A stretch of 62,860 nucleotides of DNA from an uncultured Pelagibacteraceae bacterium (GTDB lineage Bacteria > Pseudomonadota > Alphaproteobacteria > Pelagibacterales > Pelagibacteraceae). Each line of letters starts with the position of its first letter. Positions within the stretch are counted from its first letter, which is position 1. The stretch covers positions 1 to 62,860 of the forward strand of contig CACLDI010000003.1 of NCBI GenBank assembly GCA_902605605.1, given 5' to 3'. This document shows positions 6,994-16,086 of the stretch, in pieces. Below the pieces are notes generated by a model. The model made no database searches and was not told the origin of the DNA. It was given only the letters and a program-made list of their open reading frames with translations. Made by a program: the position numbers and the translations under genes.

Positions 6994-7158
6994 ATGAAAA
7001 GAACGTACCAAAGAAAAGTTGGAAAACGTCTAAAGAAGCATGGATTTAGGTCCAAAATGAAAACTAAAGGAGGCAGGAAATTAATAAAAAGGAGAAAATC
7101 AAGAGGCAGAAAAAACCTTACCGTTTCTTCTACTGTCACAAAGAAAAAAAGGAAATAA
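6994..7158 (+). CDS. rpmH: 50S ribosomal protein L34, C-terminally extended
   Basis: 54 residues encoded from ATG 6994, too short for many ORF callers. The body [40 protein letters not shown] is clearly L34, a component of the large subunit. Most L34 proteins end just after RGRK-x-L at 44-46 residues; this one continues for about ten residues ([12 protein letters not shown]). It heads the conserved rpmH-rnpA-yidD-yidC order; rnpA begins 11 bases later. Confidence 0.96.
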   Translation: MKRTYQRKVGKRLKKHGFRSKMKTKGGRKLIKRRKSRGRKNLTVSSTVTKKKRK

Positions 7159-7169
7159 TATCTAATTAA

Positions 7170-7511
7170 ATGAAAAGCAAAATCCTTGCTCTTTCAAAAA
7201 ATGAGGAATTTAAAACTCTTTTAAAAAAAAGGAAAATTTCTAATAAGTATGTAACTATTTTTTTTGGAAAATTGCCTAATAAAGATAATAAAAAACTCAA
7301 TATAAGTTTTTCAGTTAAAAAAAAAATTGGAAACGCTGTTAAAAGAAATAAAATTAAAAGAAGGTTAAGAAGTATTGTTAACGATGCAGTTAAAATAATA
7401 TCAATAAACTTTGATTTTTCTATCCTTGTTCTTGCAAAGGAGAGTATGTTAAACAATGAATACAAAAATATAAAAAAAACTCTATTTCAAGACTTAGAAA
7501 AAATTAAATAA
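7170..7511 (+). CDS. rnpA: Ribonuclease P protein component
   Basis: 113 residues, highly basic. Protein subunit of RNase P that, with the RNA subunit, matures tRNA 5' ends. The family RNR motif is visible as KRNKIKRRLR in the middle, and the N-terminal L-x-K-x-x-E-F-K pattern is present (SKNEEFKTLLK). Its stop and the yidD ATG overlap (TAATG at 7509-7513). The position after rpmH is near-universal. Confidence 0.95.
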   Translation: MKSKILALSKNEEFKTLLKKRKISNKYVTIFFGKLPNKDNKKLNISFSVKKKIGNAVKRNKIKRRLRSIVNDAVKIISINFDFSILVLAKESMLNNEYKNIKKTLFQDLEKIK

Positions 7512-7762
7512 TGAATATATTTACTAATATTTTAATTCAACTCATCAAGGGGTACAAATATCTAATTAGTCCTCTATTTGGACACTCTTGCCGATATTTA
7601 CCTACATGTTCTGAATACAGTATTGATGCTTTAAAAGAATTTGGTTTTTTTAAAGGTTTGTTCATGAGTATTAAAAGAATTCTGTCATGTCATCCAATTA
7701 AATTTTTAGGCGGAGGAGAAGGGTTTGATCCTGTAAAAAAAGAAGTAAAGGATAATAAATAG
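7511..7762 (+). CDS. yidD: Membrane protein insertion efficiency factor YidD
   Basis: 83 residues. Small inner-membrane-associated protein that aids YidC-dependent insertion. The signature runs YLISPLFGHSCRYLPTCSEY, then a region with RILSCHP and GGGEGFDPV near the C-terminus. Its stop TAG overlaps the yidC GTG start (TAGTG), consistent with co-translation of the two. Confidence 0.95.
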   Translation: MNIFTNILIQLIKGYKYLISPLFGHSCRYLPTCSEYSIDALKEFGFFKGLFMSIKRILSCHPIKFLGGGEGFDPVKKEVKDNK

Positions 7763-9441
7763 TGGAGATCCGCAATATTATCGCCGCAATCAGCTTATCC
7801 GCAGCAGTCATTCTGTTGTATACGCTCTTTTTCGCACCGCCACCTGTAACGAAAGAGAATATAGCTGAGAAAAATAACACTGAACAAAGTTCAGATGCAC
7901 CAAGTCTGGATCAAAAAGAAAATGTTACAGAAATTTCAAGAGAACAGGCATTAAGTGAAAGTGAAAGAATTCAGTTTGAAAATAAAAGTATAATTGGTTC
8001 TATATCTTTAAAAGGTGCCACAATTGATGATCTTACTTTTAAGAACTATAATGTAAGTTTAGATAGTGATGAGAAGGTAAAATTACTTGCCCCCAGAAAT
8101 ACTAAAGGTGGATACATAATTGAGAGTGGACTTATTACCACTGATAAAAATATCGAAATTCCTAATGCTAATACTATTTGGTCAGTTGTAGGTAATAAAA
8201 AATTAACTACCCAATCGCCAATAAAATTATCGTGGGCTAATGATCAAGGAATTACCTTTGAAAAAGAAATATCTATTGATGATAAGTTCTTATTTACAGT
8301 CAAACAACGTGTAATAAATTCTACAAATAACAATTATGATTTTTATTCGTATGGTCAAATAATTAGAAACGAAATTCCTTTTGATGTATCTAATTTTTAT
8401 ATTCTTCATACAGGCCTAATAGCAACCTTAGATGATGAACTGATCGAAGAGGATTATGATGATATTCAAGAAGAAAAGTTCACAAGAACTTCTCAGAAAG
8501 GTTGGTTAGGAATAACTGATAAATTTTGGTTGACGTCACTTATTCCACCTAAAGGTAAAGAGTTTAAAACAACTTTTGATTATAAAGATAAGTGGAGAGT
8601 AAATTTTGTTGTAACTGAACCACTAGAGCTTCGAGGAAATTCTAGCATTGAGGATAAAATGGAAGTTATAGTTGCTGCCAAAAGAGTCGATGTAATTGAT
8701 GGTTATGGTGAATCTTTACAAATTGATAAATTTGATCTAGCTATTGATTGGGGAATGCTGTACTTCGTGACGCGCCCATTATTCACTGCCATAGATTACT
8801 TTTTTAAATTGTTAGGCAATTATGGTTTAGCAATTATTGCTGTTACGGTGTGTATACGACTTGTATTTTTTCCACTAGCAAACTTTTCATTTAGAAGTAT
8901 GGCGAAAATGAAGGCTCTTCAACCTGAGCAAGTCCGTCTTCGTGAACTTCACAAGGGTGATAAGTTGGCCCTTCAAAAAGCAACAATGAGCCTTTTCAAG
9001 AGAGAAGGAGTGAATCCTATGAGTGGATGTTTACCGATACTCGTGCAGATCCCAGTATTTTTTGCTTTATACAAAGTTTTGTTCGTAACAATTGAAATGA
9101 GACATATGCCATTTTATGGTTGGATTCGAGACCTTAGTGAGAGAGATCCAAGCAGTTTATTCAATTTGTTTGGCTTACTACCTTATGATGTGCCATCATT
9201 TTTAGTTATAGGAGCGTGGCCCTTGGCGATGGGATTAAGCATGTTTATACAACAAAAATTGAATCCTGCACCCACTGATCCTCTGCAAGCTCGCTTATTT
9301 GCTTGGTTCCCTGTTTTTTTAACAGTAATACTTGCACCATTTCCCAGCGGCTTGGTTATCTATTGGACTTTTAACAATATATTAACTATGGCTCAGCAAG
9401 TTGTAATTATGAAACGTACAAAAGTCAAAACTGCAAACTAA
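7762..9441 (+). CDS. yidC: Membrane protein insertase YidC
   Basis: 559 residues. N-terminal membrane anchor (about residues 5-25, IIAAISLSAAVILLYTLFF), a large periplasmic P1 domain (about 60-340), and the five-helix insertase core in the C-terminal 200 residues with the family stretch MSGCLPILVQIPVFFALYKV. Inserts and folds inner-membrane proteins with or without Sec. The start is GTG at 7762, overlapping the yidD stop. No engB (yihA) follows, although that gene often lies between yidC and argB in related bacteria. Confidence 0.96.
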   Translation: MEIRNIIAAISLSAAVILLYTLFFAPPPVTKENIAEKNNTEQSSDAPSLDQKENVTEISREQALSESERIQFENKSIIGSISLKGATIDDLTFKNYNVSLDSDEKVKLLAPRNTKGGYIIESGLITTDKNIEIPNANTIWSVVGNKKLTTQSPIKLSWANDQGITFEKEISIDDKFLFTVKQRVINSTNNNYDFYSYGQIIRNEIPFDVSNFYILHTGLIATLDDELIEEDYDDIQEEKFTRTSQKGWLGITDKFWLTSLIPPKGKEFKTTFDYKDKWRVNFVVTEPLELRGNSSIEDKMEVIVAAKRVDVIDGYGESLQIDKFDLAIDWGMLYFVTRPLFTAIDYFFKLLGNYGLAIIAVTVCIRLVFFPLANFSFRSMAKMKALQPEQVRLRELHKGDKLALQKATMSLFKREGVNPMSGCLPILVQIPVFFALYKVLFVTIEMRHMPFYGWIRDLSERDPSSLFNLFGLLPYDVPSFLVIGAWPLAMGLSMFIQQKLNPAPTDPLQARLFAWFPVFLTVILAPFPSGLVIYWTFNNILTMAQQVVIMKRTKVKTAN

Positions 9442-9464
9442 TTGTTTTAATTAGTAAAAAAAAC

Positions 9465-10313
9465 ATGGATCTAAAAAATATATTGCCCAAAGATGGGCCA
9501 CCTTTAAGTGAAGTTAATAAATATATTGAAAAATATAAAAATGATTTAATTATAATTAAATATGGTGGAAATGTTTTAATTGATAGAAATGTATTTAATA
9601 ATTTTATAATAGATCTATTTGTTTTAAATAAATTAGGACTTTCCACAGTAGTTGTGCATGGTGGCGGACCAAGAATAAAGAGAGAATTAGAGAAATCTAA
9701 CATTCAATCAAAATTTATAAGAGGTTTAAGAGTTACTGATAAAAATATAATCAATATTGTAGAGTCTGTTTTAATTGACTTTAATGATGATATTGTTGAA
9801 AATTTAAACAAAAAGGGGACCGAAGGTGTTTCAATACACACTAAAAATAATAATATTATAGAGGTGATACCCGAGGTAAAAGAGTTAGGTTTTGTAGGGA
9901 TACCAACTTCAATTAATAATGAAATAATATTTAATATCCTCAAGCAAAATAAAGTCCCAATTGTATCCCCATTAGGTTTAGATGAAAATAATCAAACCCA
10001 TAATATTAATGGTGATACAGCTGCTATGGCTATAGCTAAATCATTAAAAGCTAGAAGATTATTATTAATGACAAATGTTGATGGTGTTCTTAACAAAGAA
10101 AAAAAATTAATAGGAGAAATTTCTTCTACAGAAATTTCAGAAATGATTAAAAATGAAACTATAACAGAAGGCATGATACCTAAAATTAATGCGTGCCTAG
10201 ATGCTGTAAATAATGGAGTAACTGGAGTTTGCATAATTAATGGCACAAAAAAACACTCATGCCTATGGGAAATATTTACTGACAAAGGTGCAGGTACATT
10301 AATAAGAAAATGA
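9465..10313 (+). CDS. argB: N-acetylglutamate kinase
   Basis: Second step of arginine synthesis: phosphorylates N-acetylglutamate. 282 residues, amino-acid-kinase fold. Landmarks: IIKYGGNV near residue 30, VVHGGGPRI around residue 65 (phosphate-binding glycines), NINGDTAAMAIA near 180, LLLMTNVDGV near 200, GMIPKINAC near 240. ATG 9465 lies 23 bases after yidC. Its stop overlaps the next ATG (ATGA). Confidence 0.95.
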   Translation: MDLKNILPKDGPPLSEVNKYIEKYKNDLIIIKYGGNVLIDRNVFNNFIIDLFVLNKLGLSTVVVHGGGPRIKRELEKSNIQSKFIRGLRVTDKNIINIVESVLIDFNDDIVENLNKKGTEGVSIHTKNNNIIEVIPEVKELGFVGIPTSINNEIIFNILKQNKVPIVSPLGLDENNQTHNINGDTAAMAIAKSLKARRLLLMTNVDGVLNKEKKLIGEISSTEISEMIKNETITEGMIPKINACLDAVNNGVTGVCIINGTKKHSCLWEIFTDKGAGTLIRK

Positions 10314-10999
10314 ACTTAAAAGAAAAAAAATATCTTCTACTAGATCTTGATGGTGTTTGTTATGGTAAACACAATAATTATTCTTTAGAGCGAGTATTTG
10401 GTCAAGTTTCAAAAAGAATGACACAATTTATATCTGAAAAACTAAAAATTGATAAAGATAAAGCTAAAGAATTACAAACAAATTACTTTTATAAATACAA
10501 TACATCTCTAAGAGGATTAATGATAAATGATGGAATTTCTCCAGATGAATTCTTATCCTTCGTTCATGATATAGATTTATCATTTATGAAAGCAGATAAA
10601 ATCATGAGAAATGAGCTTAAACAATTAAATATGGAAAAGTTTATCTTCACAAATGGTTCTGCAGACCATGCTGCAAATATTTTAACACATCTAGGAGTGT
10701 ATGATTTATTTGGTAGAGATAAAGTTTTTGATATCAAAGATGCTGGATATGTGCCCAAACCTGAGGCAGAGACTTTTGATTCAATGGTTAAAAAATTTGG
10801 TATTGATCCAAAAGAAACAATTTATATTGAAGATATTGCAAAAAACCTAAGTATTGGGTACGAACGTGGGTGTACAACTGTTTGGTTAATCAATGATGAG
10901 CATTTTGGAAAAATGGATGCTGACAAAGATTTTATTTCACACAAAATTGAAAATCTATCTTTATTTCTAAAAGAAATAAGGTTATTAAAAAGTCAGTAA
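10310..10999 (+). CDS. HAD-family hydrolase, pyrimidine 5'-nucleotidase (SDT1-like)
   Basis: 229 residues. HAD motif I LLLDLDGV supplies the nucleophile Asp (about residue 12) and acid/base Asp (14); motif II is FTNGS near 105; motif III/IV are the PKPEAE and YIEDIAKN regions. The family sits after argB in many Alphaproteobacteria and is annotated as pyrimidine 5'-nucleotidase; substrate here is inferred. Overlaps argB by four bases; dapD follows after three. Confidence 0.82.
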   Translation: MNLKEKKYLLLDLDGVCYGKHNNYSLERVFGQVSKRMTQFISEKLKIDKDKAKELQTNYFYKYNTSLRGLMINDGISPDEFLSFVHDIDLSFMKADKIMRNELKQLNMEKFIFTNGSADHAANILTHLGVYDLFGRDKVFDIKDAGYVPKPEAETFDSMVKKFGIDPKETIYIEDIAKNLSIGYERGCTTVWLINDEHFGKMDADKDFISHKIENLSLFLKEIRLLKSQ

Positions 11000-11002
11000 A
11001 TT

Positions 11003-11830
11003 ATGTCTATAGAAAAAATTATAAATGACGCTTGGGAAAAAAGAGATCAAATAACTCCAGGTTCAGATGAAAATTTAAAAAATACTATAGATCAAATTAT
11101 TGATGATTTAGATAGTGGTAAAGTCAGAGTAGCTGAAAAGATCAATGGTGAGTGGAAAACTCATCAATATCTTAAAAAAGCAATAATGTTAAGTTTTAGA
11201 ATGTACCCAATGGAAAATTTAAATGGTCCCTATAGTAGTTGGTATGACAAGGCTCATTTACTTAAAGGAAAAACTGCTGGATGGTCAAAAGAAGATCATG
11301 AAAAAGCTGGTTTTAGAATGGTACCAAACTCACCAGTAAGACGTGGAAGTTTTATTGGTAAAAATGCCGTTTTGATGCCGTGTTATGTTAATTTAGGAGC
11401 ATGGATTGATGAAGGCACTATGATGGACACGTTCAGTCGTGCAGGAAGTTGTTGTCAGATTGGAAAAAATTGTCATATCTCTGCAGGTTCTGGAATTGGA
11501 GGCGTTTTGGAGCCCGCTCAAGCATTACCAACAATTATTGAAGATAATGTTTTTGTTGGAGCAATGTCAGAAGTTGTCGAAGGTGTGATAGTTGGAGAAG
11601 GCTCTGTTCTAAGTATGGGAATGCTGATTACGCAAAGCACTAAAATAGTAAACCGGGCAACCGGCGAAATTACTTATGGTAAAATTCCTCCATACTCAGT
11701 TGTTGTGCCAGGTTCTTTACCAGACAAAAATAATCCATCTGCACCATCTTTAAGTTGTGCGGTGATTATTAAACAAGTTGATGAAAAAACAAGATCAAAA
11801 ACATCAGTAAACGATCTTTTAAGAGATTAA
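11003..11830 (+). CDS. dapD: 2,3,4,5-tetrahydropyridine-2,6-dicarboxylate N-succinyltransferase
   Basis: 275 residues, left-handed beta-helix acyltransferase. Succinylates tetrahydrodipicolinate in the lysine/diaminopimelate pathway. Visible: the N-terminal helical domain with VRVAEKINGEW, FRMVPNSPVRRGSFIG entering the hexapeptide repeats, and GTMMDTFSRAGSC, GIGGVLEP near the active site. It works directly before dapE in pathway order two steps on, and dapE follows after two bases. Confidence 0.96.
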   Translation: MSIEKIINDAWEKRDQITPGSDENLKNTIDQIIDDLDSGKVRVAEKINGEWKTHQYLKKAIMLSFRMYPMENLNGPYSSWYDKAHLLKGKTAGWSKEDHEKAGFRMVPNSPVRRGSFIGKNAVLMPCYVNLGAWIDEGTMMDTFSRAGSCCQIGKNCHISAGSGIGGVLEPAQALPTIIEDNVFVGAMSEVVEGVIVGEGSVLSMGMLITQSTKIVNRATGEITYGKIPPYSVVVPGSLPDKNNPSAPSLSCAVIIKQVDEKTRSKTSVNDLLRD

Positions 11831-11832
11831 AC

Positions 11833-12990
11833 ATGCCAACAATAAATGAATTACAATTAGCTAAAGAGCTAATTAGATTTCCATCAATCACAAAAACTGA
11901 TGCTGGTGTTATTAAGTTTTTAGAAAAGAAATTAAAAAAACTTGGATTTAAAACTAAAATACTCGAGTTCAAAGATAAAAATAGTTATCCTGTAAAAAAT
12001 CTTTATGCAAGACTTGGTACCGCAAGTCCAAATTTTTGTTATGCAGGCCATCTGGATGTGGTGCCACCTGGTAATTTAAGTGATTGGATTGTTAATCCAT
12101 TTAAACCTGCTGTTAAAAAAGGATACTTAATTGGCAGAGGTGCAAATGATATGAAAAGCTCGATAGCTGCATTTGTTGCTGCGGTTAGTAATTTTTCTGA
12201 GGAAAATAAAAAATTTGCTGGGTCTATTAGTTTACTAATTACTGGAGATGAAGAAGGAATTGCAATTAATGGGACAAAAAAGGTTGTTGAGTATTTGAAA
12301 AAAAAAAAAGAAAAAATAGATTTTTGCCTGGTAGGAGAACCAACGAATCCTAACAAACTAGGAGAAATGATAAAAATTGGTAGAAGGGGCAGTATGAATG
12401 GAAAATTGTCTATTATTGGTATTCAAGGCCATGTAGCTTACCCTGACAGGGCAAACAATCCATCAACAGGTTTAGTGCAAATATTAAAAGAGTTAAAAGA
12501 AATTAAATTTGATAATGGAACAAAAGATTTTCAACCAACAAATTTAGAAATAACAAAAATTAACATTAATAATTCAGCTGATAATGTAATTCCAGGATTA
12601 GCTACTGCATCATTTAATATTAGATTTAACAACAAACATTCCTCTTATAGATTAAAGAATAAAATAAACAAAATAATTAAAAAAATTTGTATTAAAAATA
12701 AATCAAAATATAAAATTGAATATAGTGTTTCTGGTGAGGCTTTTTTGACCAAGCCAAATAAAACTACATTTATGATTCAAAATATAATTAGAAAAGTTAC
12801 TAAAATTAAATCAAAATTATCTACAACAGGCGGTACGTCTGATGCTAGATTTATAAGAAAAATTGCTCCATGTTTAGAATTTGGATTAGTGGGAAAAAGT
12901 ATGCATAAGGTGGGAGAATGTGTTTCCTTATCTGATTTAAAAAGGTTAACATTAATTTATACCAAAATCTTAGATAACTATTTTAAGTGA
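11833..12990 (+). CDS. dapE: Succinyl-diaminopimelate desuccinylase
   Basis: 385 residues, M20 metallopeptidase family. Releases succinate from N-succinyl-LL-diaminopimelate. Metal-site landmarks: GHLDVVPPG (first His and Asp), GRGANDMK, TGDEEG (catalytic Glu and metal Glu), VGEPT, GRRGSMNG, and the dimer-loop segment GHVAYPDRANNP; TTGGTSDARF near the C-terminus. Its TGA stop overlaps the GTG start of the deacetylase gene by four bases. Confidence 0.95.
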   Translation: MPTINELQLAKELIRFPSITKTDAGVIKFLEKKLKKLGFKTKILEFKDKNSYPVKNLYARLGTASPNFCYAGHLDVVPPGNLSDWIVNPFKPAVKKGYLIGRGANDMKSSIAAFVAAVSNFSEENKKFAGSISLLITGDEEGIAINGTKKVVEYLKKKKEKIDFCLVGEPTNPNKLGEMIKIGRRGSMNGKLSIIGIQGHVAYPDRANNPSTGLVQILKELKEIKFDNGTKDFQPTNLEITKININNSADNVIPGLATASFNIRFNNKHSSYRLKNKINKIIKKICIKNKSKYKIEYSVSGEAFLTKPNKTTFMIQNIIRKVTKIKSKLSTTGGTSDARFIRKIAPCLEFGLVGKSMHKVGECVSLSDLKRLTLIYTKILDNYFK

Positions 12991-13916
12991 AAACTGGTTT
13001 AATCACATCAGATTCATCTCAAAATCATGATACAGGTCCTGGTCATCCAGAACAAATAGCAAGAGTATCTGTTATAGTAGATAATTTTAAAAAAATTAAT
13101 AATAAAAATCTATTATGGAAGAAACCATCTAAAGTTTCGGATGATATTCTTTTAACTACACATGATCTTAATTACATTAATTTTGTGAAAAGTTCTTTTC
13201 CTAAAACTGGTTTTTCTTCATTAGATGGGGATACAATTATTTCGCCAGGTAGCAAAGATGCTACCTTTGATGCAGTAGGTTCAATTATTGCTGCCATTGA
13301 TGGAGTTGAAAATAGAGAATTTAAAAATGCCTTTTGTTGTGTTCGTCCTCCCGGTCATCATTCAAGTCAAAATAAAGCTGCTGGTTTCTGTATTTTTAAC
13401 TCTATTTCAATAGGTGCTAATTACTTACTACATAAATTTAAATATAAAAAAATTGCTATAGTGGATATAGATGTTCACCATGGAAACGGGACACAAGATA
13501 TATTTTATAACAATGAAAATGTTCTTTTTATTTCAACTCATCAATATCCATATTATCCAGGTTCTGGATCTGAAAAAGAAAGAGGTAAGTTCAACAATAT
13601 CAAGAATATTCCTCTTCCAGCAGGAACTGGCTCTGAAGAATACTTAAATGCATTTGAGCATGCTTTAAAAAAGTTGGAAGAGTTTAAGCCAGAATTTGTA
13701 TTGATTAGCGCTGGTTTTGACGCACATGAAGCCGACCCACTTGCACAATTTAGACTCAAAACAGAGGATTATTATCTTATTACAAAAAGAATTTTAGATA
13801 TTTCTAAAAAATTTTGTAATGGAAATGTTGTATCAATACTTGAGGGTGGATATGATCTTAAAGCTTTACAAGAAAGCACCAAGAGACATGTTGATGCTCT
13901 CATAGAATTTAATTGA
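12987..13916 (+). CDS. HDAC/acetoin-utilization superfamily deacetylase
   Basis: 309 residues, one arginase-like deacetylase domain. Active-site features: RPPGHHS (His dyad), VDIDVHHGNGTQ (zinc Asp and His), SAGFDAHEADPL (third zinc ligand), EGGY (transition-state Tyr). It resembles the class II-like bacterial deacetylases that act on acetylated lysines, polyamines or other small amides; the substrate is not decided by sequence. The GTG start at 12987 overlaps the dapE stop, so it belongs to the dap operon. A SET-domain gene follows 32 bases later. Confidence 0.87.
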   Translation: MKTGLITSDSSQNHDTGPGHPEQIARVSVIVDNFKKINNKNLLWKKPSKVSDDILLTTHDLNYINFVKSSFPKTGFSSLDGDTIISPGSKDATFDAVGSIIAAIDGVENREFKNAFCCVRPPGHHSSQNKAAGFCIFNSISIGANYLLHKFKYKKIAIVDIDVHHGNGTQDIFYNNENVLFISTHQYPYYPGSGSEKERGKFNNIKNIPLPAGTGSEEYLNAFEHALKKLEEFKPEFVLISAGFDAHEADPLAQFRLKTEDYYLITKRILDISKKFCNGNVVSILEGGYDLKALQESTKRHVDALIEFN

Positions 13917-13948
13917 TAATTTAATATAACTATCTAAACACACTCTAA

Positions 13949-14422
13949 ATGAAACTGTACAGAATTAAAAAGTCAGCTATAGATAAAAAAGGAAGAGGAC
14001 TTTACGCAACAAAAGATATTAAAGCTGGAACTAAGGTAATTGATTACATCGGTAAATTAATCACAAAAAAACAAACTGAAGAGTCTGATAAATATGATAA
14101 TGGTAAACCCATTTATTTATTTACTATAAATAAAAGATACGATCTTGATGGAGATTTTCCATGGAATACTGCAGGTTTAATCAATCATTCATGCGAAAAT
14201 AATTGTGACTATGATGGTAAAGGACTAAAAATTTGGGTTAAAGCAATAAGAGATATTAAAAAGGGTGAGGAATTTACTTGTGATTACGGATTTGGTTATG
14301 ATGAAAATTACAAACAATTTCCGTGTAGATGCAAATCTAAAAAATGTTGTGGCTATATAGTAAGAGCTGAGTCTAGATGGAGAATTAATAAAAAGTTTGC
14401 AATGAGCAATAAAAAAAATTAA
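13949..14422 (+). CDS. SET-domain protein, putative lysine methyltransferase
   Basis: 157 residues, almost entirely a SET domain with a post-SET tail. GRGLYATKDIKAG opens the fold; GLINHSCENNC contains the NHSC S-adenosylmethionine/pseudoknot motif; EFTCDYGF contains the catalytic Tyr; PCRCKSKKCCGYI is a C-x-C-x4-C post-SET zinc motif that would join the NHSC cysteine. No substrate-recognition domain is attached. Related proteins methylate lysines in other proteins; the target is unknown. It meets truA tail-to-tail with four shared bases (TTAA). Confidence 0.85.
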   Translation: MKLYRIKKSAIDKKGRGLYATKDIKAGTKVIDYIGKLITKKQTEESDKYDNGKPIYLFTINKRYDLDGDFPWNTAGLINHSCENNCDYDGKGLKIWVKAIRDIKKGEEFTCDYGFGYDENYKQFPCRCKSKKCCGYIVRAESRWRINKKFAMSNKKN

Positions 14423-15159
14423 TAAATAACTTTATATAAAAAAAGCCCTTCAGGAGGTGCTGGTGGAGCACACAGTACTCTTTTTTTAGATTTAAATACT
14501 TTGTCAAAAGTTTTTAGATCCCATTTCTTTTCACCCAAAAATTTTAGACAGCCTACCATCGATCTTACCTGTTGTTGTAAAAATGATTGTGACTTAAATT
14601 CTATTTCAATTTTATTTTTTAATGCACTTATTTTAATTGATTTAATTGTTCTAATTGGACTTTTAGCGTGACAACTTGATGATCTAAACGTTGAATAGTC
14701 ATTCGTCCCCAATAATTTTTTTGCCCCTTTTTTCATTAAATCAACATCTAGTATTTTTCTCACATGCCACCCTCTTCCACTTTCAATTACAGGAGCACTT
14801 ATTTGGTTAAAAATTATATATCTATAAATTCTTTGTTTGGCAGAAAATCGTGAATGAAATTTTTCACTTCTTTTTTTAATTTGAGTAATTGCTATACCCT
14901 TGTTGTTAAGAAAATGATTAATTGATTTTAAAAATTTTATTAAATCTAAAATTTTTTTTTGACAATCAAAGTGAGCTGACTGAGCATAAGCATGTACTCC
15001 TGCATCTGTTCTACCAGATCCATTTAAAATTATTCTTTCTTTTAAAAGTTTTGATAAGTGTTTTTGAATTAATCCTTGAATAGTAGAGCCTTTTTTTTGT
15101 ATCTGCCAGCCTCTAAAACTTGTTCCAACATATTCAATAAGAACTTGATACCTCGCCAT
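14419..15159 (-). CDS. truA: tRNA pseudouridine(38-40) synthase
   Basis: 246 residues. Makes pseudouridine at positions 38-40 of tRNA anticodon arms. The catalytic Asp is in SGRTDAGVHA near residue 52; RYRYIIF-like strand appears as RIYRYIIF and the FLQQQVRSMVG segment is typical. Start ATG follows immediately after the fmt stop. Third gene of a def-fmt-truA operon. Confidence 0.95.
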   Translation of the reverse strand: MARYQVLIEYVGTSFRGWQIQKKGSTIQGLIQKHLSKLLKERIILNGSGRTDAGVHAYAQSAHFDCQKKILDLIKFLKSINHFLNNKGIAITQIKKRSEKFHSRFSAKQRIYRYIIFNQISAPVIESGRGWHVRKILDVDLMKKGAKKLLGTNDYSTFRSSSCHAKSPIRTIKSIKISALKNKIEIEFKSQSFLQQQVRSMVGCLKFLGEKKWDLKTFDKVFKSKKRVLCAPPAPPEGLFLYKVIY

Positions 15160-16083
15160 TTAAATCTGATGGCCTTTTCTAATTCGCGAACCAAGCATAA
15201 ATTCACCAATATTTTGAGGCCTTTTTCCTTGTCTTTGTATCTCCGTGACCTTAATTGACTGATTATCTCCACAAGCAATTTCTAAGTAATCATTAAGAAC
15301 CTCTCCTGGATTTCCAATCCCATTGCTAATTTCTGCTTTTAAAATCTTATATCTCTCACCACTTAATATAAAAAAAGCACCTGGGACTGGATATAAACCA
15401 TTTATTTTCCCTAAAATATACTTTGCATTACTCTTCCAATCAATTAAACCCTCTGTCTTTTTGATTTTTGGAGCATAAGTTGCTTTGGAATGATCTTGAT
15501 CCACGAAAGTTGCGTTGTCTTCAAGTATGTCATCAATATTATCTAAAATTTTTTCCGCGGCAATAAAAGATAACTTTTCAGCAATTTCAGAAGAATTAAA
15601 ATTATTATCCATATTGATTTTATAAATATTGCAAATGGGACCTGTGTCTAATTTTTCCTCTATTTTCATAATACTGACTCCGGTTTCTTTATCTAAATTC
15701 ATTATAGTTCTTTGTATAGGTGCCGCTCCTCTCCATTTAGGTAGAATAGATGCATGTATGTTTATAAATCCTTTTTTTGTTAAACTTAAAAATTCTTTAG
15801 GTATAATTTGTCCATAGGCTACAACAATTGCTAGATCTGCATCTACTGATTTAAAAAATTCGTATTCTTCTTTATTTTCTTTTAAAGTTGATGGTGCCCT
15901 GTACTCTAAATTTAAAGTTTCAGAAATTCCTTGAATAGGAGATTTATTAATTTTTTGTCCTCGATGTGATTTTTGTGGGGGTTGAGTATAAACGCATGTC
16001 ACAGGATATCCATTTTGATATAGAGATTTTAAAATTGGTACAGCAAACATGGGTGTACCCATAAAAATTATTTTCTTAGCCAT
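15160..16083 (-). CDS. fmt: Methionyl-tRNA formyltransferase
   Basis: 307 residues. Formylates initiator Met-tRNA using 10-formyl-THF. MGTPMFAVPIL at the N-terminus, the formyl-transfer signature IHASILPKWRGAAPIQRT near residue 110, then GVSIMKIEEKLDTGPI; the C-terminal tRNA-binding domain is present. Three bases after def, immediately before truA. Confidence 0.96.
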   Translation of the reverse strand: MAKKIIFMGTPMFAVPILKSLYQNGYPVTCVYTQPPQKSHRGQKINKSPIQGISETLNLEYRAPSTLKENKEEYEFFKSVDADLAIVVAYGQIIPKEFLSLTKKGFINIHASILPKWRGAAPIQRTIMNLDKETGVSIMKIEEKLDTGPICNIYKINMDNNFNSSEIAEKLSFIAAEKILDNIDDILEDNATFVDQDHSKATYAPKIKKTEGLIDWKSNAKYILGKINGLYPVPGAFFILSGERYKILKAEISNGIGNPGEVLNDYLEIACGDNQSIKVTEIQRQGKRPQNIGEFMLGSRIRKGHQI

Positions 16084-16086
16084 GAA

